Of a stretch of DNA of 7,235 nt, positions 1 to 5,693 are shown piece by piece (position 1 is the first letter of the stretch; the number at the start of each line of letters is the position of its first letter). Source of the DNA: Abditibacteriales bacterium. Lineage in GTDB: Bacteria > Armatimonadota > Abditibacteriia > Abditibacteriales > JANWYM01. The notes under the pieces were generated by a model that saw nothing but the letters and a program-made list of their open reading frames with translations, was not told the DNA's origin and searched no databases. The position numbers and the translations under genes are program-made. The stretch is from the NCBI GenBank assembly GCA_025055355.1, contig JANWYM010000209.1:1-7235 (forward strand). Direction: 5' to 3'.

Positions 1-699
1 GGTCGAATGCCAGCCCGGTTTCGTCGTCATACCGAACACGAAGGAGACGTTGGTGTGGACGGAGATGACCAGCGCGAACAGGAAGATGCTCATGCCGGTC
101 ATGAGTCTGTCCAGCGTTCTGTGCTGCTTGTCGGTGCCGGTCCAGCCGCAGGCGAGGACATGATAAAGTTTCTTGCGCCACGATGAAGCGTTTGTCACGC
201 GGTCGCGGCACACGGCGATGTCGGGAACGAGGGCGAGGTAGAAGTAAAGACACGATGTCACCAAATACGTGGTGATGCACACCACGTCCCACAGAATCGC
301 CGAGGTGAAGTGAGGATACTTCACCACGTTCAACATGCGGTCGGGACGCCCCAAATCCACAATCACGCTGAACGCGCCGAAGGGGAGGCTGAAGACAGTG
401 ATGGCTTCCGCCAGCCGCGTGAAGGGACGCCGCCACCACGTGTTCGTCAGGCGCAGGATCGAGGAAATCAACGTGCCTGCATGGGAGATGCCGATGAAGA
501 AGACGAAGTTGACGAGATATAGCCCCCAGAACACGGGCGCATTGAGTCCCGTCACGCCCAAGCCGTGGCGAATCTGCCACGCCCACGCCACCAGCGACCA
601 CAGCAGCACGAACGCCAACAGCACGCACGTCACGCGGTAAGCGCGACTGGGTGGCGTGGTCACGGGATGAAGAACTTCAGCGTCAATGTCTCGGCTCAT
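1..699 (-). CDS. NrfD/ActC-family polytopic membrane subunit, C-terminus cut by the window edge
   Basis: This is an integral membrane subunit of the NrfD/PsrC/ActC family, which exchanges electrons with the quinone pool for attached periplasmic FeS and oxidoreductase subunits. The first 233 residues are visible, starting MSRDIDAEVL at the ATG at 699-697. About five hydrophobic segments can be seen (roughly residues 22-43, 54-79, 97-116, 134-163 and 200-225). The signature GISHAGTLISSILRL (residues 70-84), followed by LGRPDRM (116-122) and KPGWHST (227-233), is close to the ActC type of alternative complex III. The frame stays open to base 1, so roughly half of a usual 400-480-residue protein is present. 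A weak AGGG lies about 11 nt upstream of the start. The gene is on the same strand as the ferredoxin and oxidoreductase genes, but two opposite-strand genes separate it from them, so it probably needs its own promoter. Family assignment is firm; the exact complex is inferred. Confidence 0.88.
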   Translation of the reverse strand, partial: MSRDIDAEVLHPVTTPPSRAYRVTCVLLAFVLLWSLVAWAWQIRHGLGVTGLNAPVFWGLYLVNFVFFIGISHAGTLISSILRLTNTWWRRPFTRLAEAITVFSLPFGAFSVIVDLGRPDRMLNVVKYPHFTSAILWDVVCITTYLVTSCLYFYLALVPDIAVCRDRVTNASSWRKKLYHVLACGWTGTDKQHRTLDRLMTGMSIFLFALVISVHTNVSFVFGMTTKPGWHST

Positions 700-704
700 T
701 TCGC

Positions 705-733
705 TTGCACCCTGCCTTTCTTAAAGTTATACT
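705..733 (+). promoter_or_regulatory. Putative sigma-70-type promoter for the small two-gene operon
   Basis: TTGCAC (705-710) and TATACT (728-733) are separated by exactly 17 nt. The -10 hexamer matches consensus at 5 of 6 positions and the -35 only at its TTG. Transcription would begin near 740, giving a leader of about 34 nt. That leader carries a small CCCC-TGC-GGGG hairpin (748-758) and the GGAGGT ribosome binding site (762-767). The whole 700-773 stretch is the divergent spacer between this operon and the NrfD gene. No comparably good promoter was seen in the opposite direction. Confidence 0.5.
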
Positions 734-773
734 GGCTATGTGGCTCACCCCTGCGGGGAGAGGAGGTAAGTTT

Positions 774-1055
774 ATGTGCGAACACTGCTCCACCTACAAG
801 CATCTGGAAGCCCGCCCTCACAAGTGGCAAAAACAGTTGTGGATTAAAGGACGCAACATGACGGTCTGGCACGTGATTGCCGCCATGCGCGCGGAGCACG
901 AAACCCCTGAACAGACCGCCAAGAACCGGGGCTTGCCTCTGGAAGCCGTCCTGGAGGCGATGCACTACTATATTGTCCATAAAGATATCGTCGAAGCCGA
1001 TACCGAAGAGGAAAAGCGCATCCTTGTCGAAGAGTTTGCTTATCAACTCGATTGA
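774..1055 (+). CDS. DUF433-type small protein, putative antitoxin
   Basis: This 93-residue protein has the layout of DUF433 proteins, small helix-turn-helix-like proteins often paired with DUF5615 PIN-like toxins. The N-terminal part reads TYKHLEARPHKWQKQLWIKG (7-26), followed by a NMTVWHVI helix. A TPEQTAKNRGLPLEAVLEAMHY stretch (44-65) matches the usual 'PEE.A..Y.L....V..A..YY' pattern. The tail is acidic (ADTEEEKR, 75-82). The start is set by a very good GGAGGT at 762-767, six bases before the ATG. An in-frame upstream ATG at 651 has no such site and would overlap the NrfD gene. Two cysteines sit at the very start (C2, C5). The stop is 2 nt before the next gene, whose product looks like the partner toxin. 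Family recognition is from memory of the motif; the antitoxin role is inferred. Confidence 0.75.
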   Translation: MCEHCSTYKHLEARPHKWQKQLWIKGRNMTVWHVIAAMRAEHETPEQTAKNRGLPLEAVLEAMHYYIVHKDIVEADTEEEKRILVEEFAYQLD

Positions 1056-1057
1056 AC

Positions 1058-1249
1058 ATGTCTCTCACCATCTACCTTGATGATTGCTCTGATGACGACA
1101 ACCTGATCATTCTGCTCACGCAGGCGGGTCATGTGGTCATCATTTGCAAGGACATGACTAAGCCAGATATTGTCCGCGCTATCGGCAACCTCCTCGCTGC
1201 GGGTTTGCCCGTTGTCAACGAGGTTCACATCCTCAATCACTGGCGGTAG
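1058..1249 (+). pseudogene. Internally shortened DUF5615 PIN-like protein (toxin remnant)
   Basis: The 63-residue product starts MSLTIYLDDCSDDDNLIILL, which matches the N-terminus of DUF5615 PIN-like proteins, with the acidic LDD as the first active-site element. It then runs through TQAGHVV (21-27) straight into KDMTKPDIVRAIGNLLAAG (31-49) and ends LNHWR. That end resembles the C-terminal tail of full-length relatives of about 110-120 residues. The middle, which normally holds the second and third acidic/polar active-site groups, is missing, with the apparent join near residues 27-31. The frame is intact, so this is a deletion and not a frameshift. The gene sits 2 nt after the DUF433 gene and converges on the barrel-protein gene 25 nt away. 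An in-frame TTG at 1052 is an alternative start. It could instead be a genuinely short protein; the deletion reading rests on family recall. Confidence 0.6.
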
Positions 1250-1274
1250 CGATCCTGCGTCACTCCTGCCCCCT

Positions 1275-2711
1275 TTAGAATCTATTCATCACTTCCACGT
1301 AGAACAAACTCGCGCGGCGTCCGTTCGGATAAATCGCGCTGACGACTTTACCGCCGATGGCGCGGGAGAGGTAGAGGGTGACGGTGGTGTGCGCCGTCAG
1401 TTTATAGTCCACGCTCACATCCAGCAGGGTTGCCAGGTCGCGGTTGCCGCCGCTGGGTCTGCCCGCGTAGCCGAACGTGCCTTGCTGAAACGCGCCGCCC
1501 CCCAAATACCAGCGGTCGCCGGCGTCCGCCAGCCGCAGGCGGTGCAGGTCGAGGCGCGCGACCGTTTTGGGGTTGGGGCGCAGTATCAGCATCACAAAGT
1601 CGTCTCGCAAGTTCATCTGATTGAAGAACGGAAATCGTGCGTAAAGGCGGGGCGTTGTAAGGATCAGGAAGAACGTCTCATGCTTGCCGTCCGTGCCGAC
1701 GCTGTCACCCGAACTGCGGAAGGTGCCGATGCGAATCCACGGCTGGCCCTTCATGGTCGGCTGGTAGCCGAATTCGAGGTTGACTGCCGACGCCTTGTGG
1801 TCGTGTGCGCCCCAGTCGCCACGCTGCACCGCCCCCCACAAGAGCACGTCCGCCTTGCCCAATTTCCTCGCGTAGTGCCCGCCGAAGGTGGAAATGCTGA
1901 TGTCGCCGGTGCCCGACGCGCCGCCGCTGTTGTCCACCTTCGCCAAGCGCCGGTCATCTTTGTATAGGATGTAGAACAGGCGCCCGTCGTAAGTCGTGGG
2001 GCTGCCCTTGTGCGTCAGACCCAGATAAACGTAACCCACGTCGTCAATCCCCTTGTTGCCGTCGAGGTCGAACACACCGACCGTTGGGCGCGCTGCCACG
2101 AACGTGAGGTTGGAGCCTTTTGTGTTGCGCGAGACGTGCACGCCGTCTGCGCTGCGCCCGACGTGCGAGAACCCAAAGTTGCCGATGAGCCGATACCCGA
2201 TGCGCTCACGCTTTATCCAGTCGAGCGTGGGATCGCCGGTCATGAACTCCACGCCTTCGTTGAACTCAAACCGTCCCACCTTCAGATGGGTGTTCTCGCC
2301 CAACGCGCCCTTGAACGTCAGCGCGGCTTGCTTGAAGAAAACGCCGACGTATTGCCCATCGTTCGCGGCTTTGTAAGACGCCCCCATGCCCAACTGCCCC
2401 TGCGGCGGTGCCGCCACCGCGTCGTTGGGCAGGGCGAACAACATCGGCACGGCGAGTTCCACCAACGCATCGGTTTTCTTGCCCTGCTTGGCAACAGGAA
2501 CGCGGAGGATTTGCCCCATAAAAACGTAACGATTATCTTTGCCCACCGGCGGATTGCCAGGGTCGAACCACCGCCACGATTCAATGCGCGTGCGCAGGGT
2601 CGGCGTCACCGTCCACCCCGTCGGCGGCGCCTCCGTGCCTGCTTGCCCCTGAACAAGGACCACGACTGACAGCAGTGTGACATTCAATCCCAACAACCAG
2701 CCTTTTTTCAT
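1275..2711 (-). CDS. Outer-membrane beta-barrel protein, alginate-export (AlgE-like) family
   Basis: This 478-residue protein begins with a classical signal peptide (MKKGW followed by a hydrophobic run to about residue 24, with a QAG-type cleavage region). It then shows alternating polar/aromatic strands typical of an outer-membrane barrel and ends in phenylalanine (EVMNRF), the usual barrel-assembly signal. The middle contains HLKVGRFEFNEGVEFMTGD, then WIKRERIGYRLIGNFGFSHVGRS, the recognisable core of the alginate-export domain proteins. In many bacteria these are general porin-like barrels unrelated to alginate. The start is supported by GAGGG 12 nt upstream and by the signal peptide. The gene lies 207 nt downstream of the ferredoxin gene on the same strand, behind two inverted repeats. 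It could supply a substrate or ion route across the outer membrane for the neighbouring respiratory complex, but this is inferred from position only. Confidence 0.82.
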   Translation of the reverse strand: MKKGWLLGLNVTLLSVVVLVQGQAGTEAPPTGWTVTPTLRTRIESWRWFDPGNPPVGKDNRYVFMGQILRVPVAKQGKKTDALVELAVPMLFALPNDAVAAPPQGQLGMGASYKAANDGQYVGVFFKQAALTFKGALGENTHLKVGRFEFNEGVEFMTGDPTLDWIKRERIGYRLIGNFGFSHVGRSADGVHVSRNTKGSNLTFVAARPTVGVFDLDGNKGIDDVGYVYLGLTHKGSPTTYDGRLFYILYKDDRRLAKVDNSGGASGTGDISISTFGGHYARKLGKADVLLWGAVQRGDWGAHDHKASAVNLEFGYQPTMKGQPWIRIGTFRSSGDSVGTDGKHETFFLILTTPRLYARFPFFNQMNLRDDFVMLILRPNPKTVARLDLHRLRLADAGDRWYLGGGAFQQGTFGYAGRPSGGNRDLATLLDVSVDYKLTAHTTVTLYLSRAIGGKVVSAIYPNGRRASLFYVEVMNRF

Positions 2712-2728
2712 GCTGCGTGTCTTCCCTC

Positions 2729-2800
2729 GAAAATCGTCCTCGTCCTCGTCGTCGTCCTCGAACTCACAAACGACCGACGACGAGGACGAGGACGATTTTC
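2729..2800. repeat. Perfect 26-bp inverted repeat built of CGTCCT hexamers
   Basis: The arms 2729-2754 and 2775-2800 are exact reverse complements over all 26 bases, with a 20-nt loop between them. Each arm starts or ends with GAAAATCGTC and is otherwise made of six-base units (CGTCCT at 2735, 2741 and 2753, CGTCGT at 2747). The repeat is 18 nt upstream of the barrel-protein start codon, so a transcript of that gene would begin with, or pass through, a very stable hairpin ahead of the ribosome binding site. It may be a mobile or REP-like repeat or a regulatory hairpin; the sequence does not decide between these. Confidence 0.85.
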
Positions 2801-2847
2801 ATCCAGCGTAGTGTCCCCTTGGTGACATAGATGATTCCTTCACCGAT

Positions 2848-2913
2848 GGGAGGGTGAGGCTCCTGCCGAACCGTTGGCTGAACCCGTCGGCTCCGCTGGA
2901 GCGTTGCCCTCCC
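2848..2913. repeat. Imperfect inverted repeat just after the ferredoxin stop codon
   Basis: The arms 2848-2873 and 2888-2913 are 26 nt each and pair at 20 of 26 positions, with two further wobble pairs and a 14-nt loop. The outer seven bases (GGGAGGG with CCCTCCC) and the inner GCTCC are perfectly matched. On the minus strand it begins 5 nt after the TAA of the ferredoxin gene, so it could stabilise the 3' end of the operon mRNA or attenuate transcription. It lacks the U-tract of a standard intrinsic terminator. Its compensating differences suggest a dispersed palindromic element. Confidence 0.65.
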
Positions 2914-2918
2914 GAACG

Positions 2919-3599
2919 TTATCGTGACTTCAAATACGTCACCTTCGGCTTCGTGCCGAGTTCCTCCAACAGATGAAACGCGCGCGGGCTGCGCGCGAGG
3001 CGCGATACTTCGCTGTCGGGGTCGTCAAGGTCGCCGAACACAATGCACCGCGTCGCGCAGGCTTCAACGCACGCGGGGATGTATTCGTCGGGACGCACCG
3101 TGCGTCCTTCCGCGCGCGCTTTTTCTTTGGCGGTTTGCAGACGGTGGTGGCAGAAACAGCACTTCTCCGTCACGCCTTTGTCGCGCAGTTCCACGTCGGG
3201 ATTGGTGGCTTGCGCTGTCTCGCCTGGCCACTCAGGTTTCCACCAGTTGAACCACTTGAGCGTGTAGGGGCAGGCGTTGACGCAGTAGCGGCAGCCGATG
3301 CAACGCCAATAGATTTGCGCGACGGTGCCCTCGTGGTTTCGGTAAGTTGCCGCGACGGGGCAGACGTAAGTGCACGCCGGCGCCTCACACTGCTGGCACA
3401 TAATCGGCATCATGTCCGCCGTGATATACGGATATTCGCCCTCGATTTTAGGGAGGATTTGCAACCAGCGAATGATGCGCCCCATGGCGGCGATGTCGGG
3501 GCTGCCCAGCGGCGCGTTCGTCTCGGCGGCGCACGCCACCACGCACGCCTGACAACCCGTGCATTTGTCTAAGTCTATGACCATCCCCCAACGCGGCAT
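2919..3599 (-). CDS. Four-[4Fe-4S] ferredoxin-like electron-transfer subunit (PsrB/NrfC/DmsB type)
   Basis: This 226-residue protein would carry electrons between the oxidoreductase subunit and the NrfD membrane subunit. Four cysteine groups are visible: C13-C16-C19-C23 (CTGCQACVVAC), C68-C71-C76-C80, C100-C103-C106-C110 (CIGCRYCVNAC), and C147/C150 with C177/C181. This is the standard pattern for four [4Fe-4S] clusters. The end is the usual FGDLDDPDSEVSRL segment. Two extra cysteines, C148 and C185, sit inside the last cluster region, and the residue after C181 is alanine where proline is common. There is no signal peptide, consistent with co-export on the partner's twin-arginine signal. The ATG lies 1 nt after the oxidoreductase stop codon, with GGAGG seven bases upstream inside that gene's last codons, so the two are translationally coupled. 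The protein equals the ferredoxin half of a split ActB. Confidence 0.93.
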   Translation of the reverse strand: MPRWGMVIDLDKCTGCQACVVACAAETNAPLGSPDIAAMGRIIRWLQILPKIEGEYPYITADMMPIMCQQCEAPACTYVCPVAATYRNHEGTVAQIYWRCIGCRYCVNACPYTLKWFNWWKPEWPGETAQATNPDVELRDKGVTEKCCFCHHRLQTAKEKARAEGRTVRPDEYIPACVEACATRCIVFGDLDDPDSEVSRLARSPRAFHLLEELGTKPKVTYLKSR

Positions 3600-3600
3600 G

Positions 3601-5601
3601 TTACACCCTCCGAATGTTGACCTTCTGCGCGTCCCACAGCGGCACGCGGGTTTGTTCGTCTTGCTGTAACTCGACCAGTTCCGCTGGGTTGCCGCCCTCT
3701 TGTTGCGCGAACGCGCCGAGGCGGTGCCCCAAGCCCAGCGGCAGACACACGGCGTCCGGCGGCACGCCGGGGAACGTTTTCACGCGCGCGCGAATCGCGC
3801 CGGCTTGGCTTTCGACGATGACCTCATCTTTGTCGTGCAGGTGCAAGCGGTGGGCGGTTTCGGGATTGACTTCTACCCACGTCGTCCACCACTCGCGCAG
3901 GTGCGGTCCCACTGTCGTCAGCAGATAAGGCAGGTGCGCCCCTTCCGCGCGCGGCAGCGTGACAGGCGTTTCCAGCAGCAGATGGAATGTGCCATCGCGG
4001 AACTTGGGCGGCGTCCAATCAATCGCTTGATGCGTCATGCGTAATGCGTCATTGGGCGGTTGGCGAATCGTCACATCTTTTGCTGCCTCCGCCAATGTGT
4101 TCCACGGGAAGACCTCGCGCGGCACGTTCAGCCGCTGCGCCAGTTCAAGTGCCAGGGTTGCGGGCGAGACCACGCCCGTAGGCGTCGGCAGAGCGGCTTG
4201 CACAACTTCGGGCGTTCCCGTTGCGTTCGTGAGATAAGCGTCTTCGCGCTCGGCGGGCATCGCCAAAGGCAACACAATGTCAGCGAACATCGCCGTCTCG
4301 TCCATCAGACTCGTCAGGCACACGACGTTCTTCACGCGCTTGAGTGCATCGCGCCAGCGGGCAGGGGCGGGGCTGGTGAAGGCGGGGTTGACGCCGACGA
4401 GGATGAAAGTTTCAACGTCGCGCCCGCGCGCAATCAAGTCTTCTACGTGACGCAGGGGCGGTGCGTCCCTGCCAGCCCCTCCCACCGTCGAGGCGAAGGT
4501 CATATCAGGGAGAGGCGTCAGCCCGCCTGTTTCTTTGCCGATGTTGCCCAGCAGCGCGTTGAGGGCGACGATAGCCCACTGGTCGGGCAGCCGTCCGCGT
4601 CCGCCCAAGCACAAGACGCTTTGCGGGGCTGGCAGAGACGCCCCGCCCCTACTGGTTATCATCTTTGCCACCTCGCGCAGGCGGCGCACCGATACGCCTG
4701 TTTTGCGCTCGGCGTCGGTGAGGTCAAATCTCTCCAGCGCCGCTGTCAGTGGCTCGATGGATTTGATTGAGTTCCACTGCGCCCCACTGCGTTCCTGGAC
4801 CAGCAGATGCGCCAGCATGAGGGCGACGAGCGGCTCGAAGCCGACGCGGCAGGCGAGCCACTCGTGCGAGCGCATGGCGGTTAGATTGAAGCGCGGACCA
4901 ACGAAGATGATGGGCGCGTTTCGGTCGCGCAGGCGAGCGAAGGCTTTTTGCGCTTCGACGGGATGCGGGTGCGTTTGCAGCCAGTCCACGCCGAACGCGA
5001 TGACGCCTCCCGCGTTCGCCAAATCGTAGCGCCAGTGTCGCCAGCCCGTCGCCTGCTCCAGAGCGTCCACCGGTCCCTGACTCAGCGTCCACTCGTCGGT
5101 GAGGACGGGCGCTGCACCGATGGCGTGTCCCAACGCCCTCAGCAACATGAACGACAGCGCGGCGCTTTCGCGCACGACGAAAGCGGTCTTCGTCCCGCTG
5201 CGGCGGAGGATGTCCGCGACTGCGGCGAGCGCGGCGTCCAGCTTGAGCGGCTGGAACGCGCCCTTGCCCCTCTCGCCCGTGCGCTTGAGCGGCGTGCGCA
5301 CGCGGTCGGGATGAACGAGTTCCTGCGGAATGGTGTAAGCCCGCGCACAGACGCCAGCGTTGCCGGGTTTTATGCCGACGATGTTCTCGCCGACTTTCCG
5401 CAGCGTCAGCGGACACGCTGCCGCGCACGCCGCGCACACCGACGGCAGCCACTCCTCCGGCAGGTCGCGGTGCAGGTCGGTCTGCGCGAGTTGGTCGAAC
5501 GTCTGCGCCCCACCGGGCATCATCTTGGGGATCTGCAGCAGCGCCGCGCCTGCGCCCGTGACGAGACCGGCTTTGAAGAGTTTGCGTCGAGAAAGTTCCA
5601 T
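3601..5601 (-). CDS. TAT-exported molybdopterin-oxidoreductase-family subunit (ActB/QrcB/PsrA-like)
   Basis: This 666-residue protein starts with the twin-arginine signal SRRKLFKAG (4-12) and a hydrophobic stretch to about residue 23. A [4Fe-4S] motif follows at C56-x2-C59-x3-C63-x21-C85. Family landmarks are HPDRVRTPLKRTGERGKGAF (97-116), the nucleotide-fold VGPRFNLTA (234-242), EREDAYLTNATGTPEV (451-466), and a C-terminal molybdopterin dinucleotide-binding fold (about 557-666, with VEVNPETAHRLHLHD). At the position where active members carry a Cys/Ser/Asp molybdenum ligand the sequence reads TDEWTLSQGPVDAL (168-181), with no cysteine, so Mo binding is uncertain. The length is close to QrcB and shorter than most catalytic PsrA/PhsA proteins. 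The ATG is placed by the TAT signal; no strong ribosome binding site precedes it, because heptamer repeats fill the upstream gap. Three repeat elements lie inside the coding region, in frame. The substrate cannot be named. Confidence 0.88.
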   Translation of the reverse strand: MELSRRKLFKAGLVTGAGAALLQIPKMMPGGAQTFDQLAQTDLHRDLPEEWLPSVCAACAAACPLTLRKVGENIVGIKPGNAGVCARAYTIPQELVHPDRVRTPLKRTGERGKGAFQPLKLDAALAAVADILRRSGTKTAFVVRESAALSFMLLRALGHAIGAAPVLTDEWTLSQGPVDALEQATGWRHWRYDLANAGGVIAFGVDWLQTHPHPVEAQKAFARLRDRNAPIIFVGPRFNLTAMRSHEWLACRVGFEPLVALMLAHLLVQERSGAQWNSIKSIEPLTAALERFDLTDAERKTGVSVRRLREVAKMITSRGGASLPAPQSVLCLGGRGRLPDQWAIVALNALLGNIGKETGGLTPLPDMTFASTVGGAGRDAPPLRHVEDLIARGRDVETFILVGVNPAFTSPAPARWRDALKRVKNVVCLTSLMDETAMFADIVLPLAMPAEREDAYLTNATGTPEVVQAALPTPTGVVSPATLALELAQRLNVPREVFPWNTLAEAAKDVTIRQPPNDALRMTHQAIDWTPPKFRDGTFHLLLETPVTLPRAEGAHLPYLLTTVGPHLREWWTTWVEVNPETAHRLHLHDKDEVIVESQAGAIRARVKTFPGVPPDAVCLPLGLGHRLGAFAQQEGGNPAELVELQQDEQTRVPLWDAQKVNIRRV
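4030..4050 (-). repeat. Heptanucleotide tandem repeat (ATGCGTM x3) inside the oxidoreductase gene
   Basis: Three contiguous 7-nt units begin at 4030, 4037 and 4044: ATGCGTC, ATGCGTA and ATGCGTC. The 9-mer ATGCGTCAT recurs at 4030 and 4044. Three units are 21 nt, so the frame is kept. They encode residues 518-524 (DALRMTH), located between the central domain and the C-terminal binding fold, in a likely surface linker. Confidence 0.75.
4454..4479 (-). repeat. 26-nt dispersed repeat, copy B, inside the oxidoreductase gene
   Basis: Read on the minus strand it starts GGGGCTGGCAGGGACGC and ends GCCCCT. It agrees at 24 of 26 positions with copy A at 4625-4650, which lies in the opposite orientation. 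Including one flanking base it has 6-bp terminal inverted ends (AGGGGC/GCCCCT). It encodes GAGRDAPPL (residues 375-383) in a glycine/proline-rich segment. Confidence 0.75.
4625..4650 (+). repeat. 26-nt dispersed repeat, copy A, inside the oxidoreductase gene
   Basis: On the plus strand it starts GGGGCTGGCAGAGACGC and ends GCCCCT. It is the inverted partner of copy B, 145 nt away (4480-4624). In the gene's frame it encodes RGGASLPAP (residues 318-326), again glycine/proline-rich and loop-like. The two copies would be able to pair in the mRNA. Confidence 0.75.
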
Positions 5602-5602
5602 A

Positions 5603-5693
5603 GGATCTCGGATTTCGGATTTGGGATTGCGGATTGCGGATATGGCAGGCGCAGCCTTGAATCGTTACAATCCACAATCCGAAATCTAAAATC
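5603..5693. repeat. Heptanucleotide tandem repeats in inverted arrangement filling the gap before the oxidoreductase gene
   Basis: Six contiguous 7-nt units run from 5603 to 5644 with the pattern GGATNNN (for example GGATTTC at 5610, GGATTGC at 5624 and 5631). Four more on the other strand run from 5666 to 5693, each ending in ATC (for example CACAATC at 5673, CGAAATC at 5680). The two blocks form an imperfect hairpin: 5611-5629 pairs with 5668-5686 at 17 of 19 positions. The array takes up essentially the whole gap between the pentaheme cytochrome and oxidoreductase genes and ends on the cytochrome's stop codon. It occupies the place where a ribosome binding site for the oxidoreductase would be expected. 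Confidence 0.85.

Larger units (their letters stand above)
2712..2918. other. Repeat-rich spacer between ferredoxin and barrel-protein genes
   Basis: No coding sequence is supported in these 207 bases. They hold two separate inverted repeats, at 2729-2800 and 2848-2913, described as their own entries, with an unremarkable 47-nt stretch between them. No convincing -35/-10 pair for the barrel gene was found. Neither hairpin is followed by a clear U-tract in the minus direction, so whether transcription continues from the ferredoxin gene into the barrel gene is open. Confidence 0.6.

Noticed and set aside
700..773. Minus-strand promoter for the NrfD gene
   Set aside because: A TATAAC-like -10 can be read on the minus strand, but the hexamer 17 nt upstream (GCAGGG) has no resemblance to a -35 box.
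1250..1274. Bidirectional terminator between the converging genes
   Set aside because: The 25-nt spacer has no inverted repeat. Its CCCCCTTT run alone is not enough.
1170..1967. Plus-strand open frame of about 265 codons
   Set aside because: It starts inside the shortened toxin gene and runs antisense to the barrel-protein gene without any motif.
2848..2913. Intrinsic transcription terminator after the ferredoxin gene
   Set aside because: The hairpin is present but there is no U-rich tract following it in the minus direction, so it is reported only as an inverted repeat.
4362..4376. Possible further copy of the 26-nt dispersed repeat (AGGGGCGGGGCTGG)
   Set aside because: It only matches pieces of the element with a gap in the middle and lies in ordinary GC-rich coding sequence, so chance similarity is likely.
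5603..5693. CRISPR array
   Set aside because: The units are contiguous 7-mers without spacers and are arranged as facing blocks, unlike CRISPR repeats of 23-37 nt separated by unique spacers.
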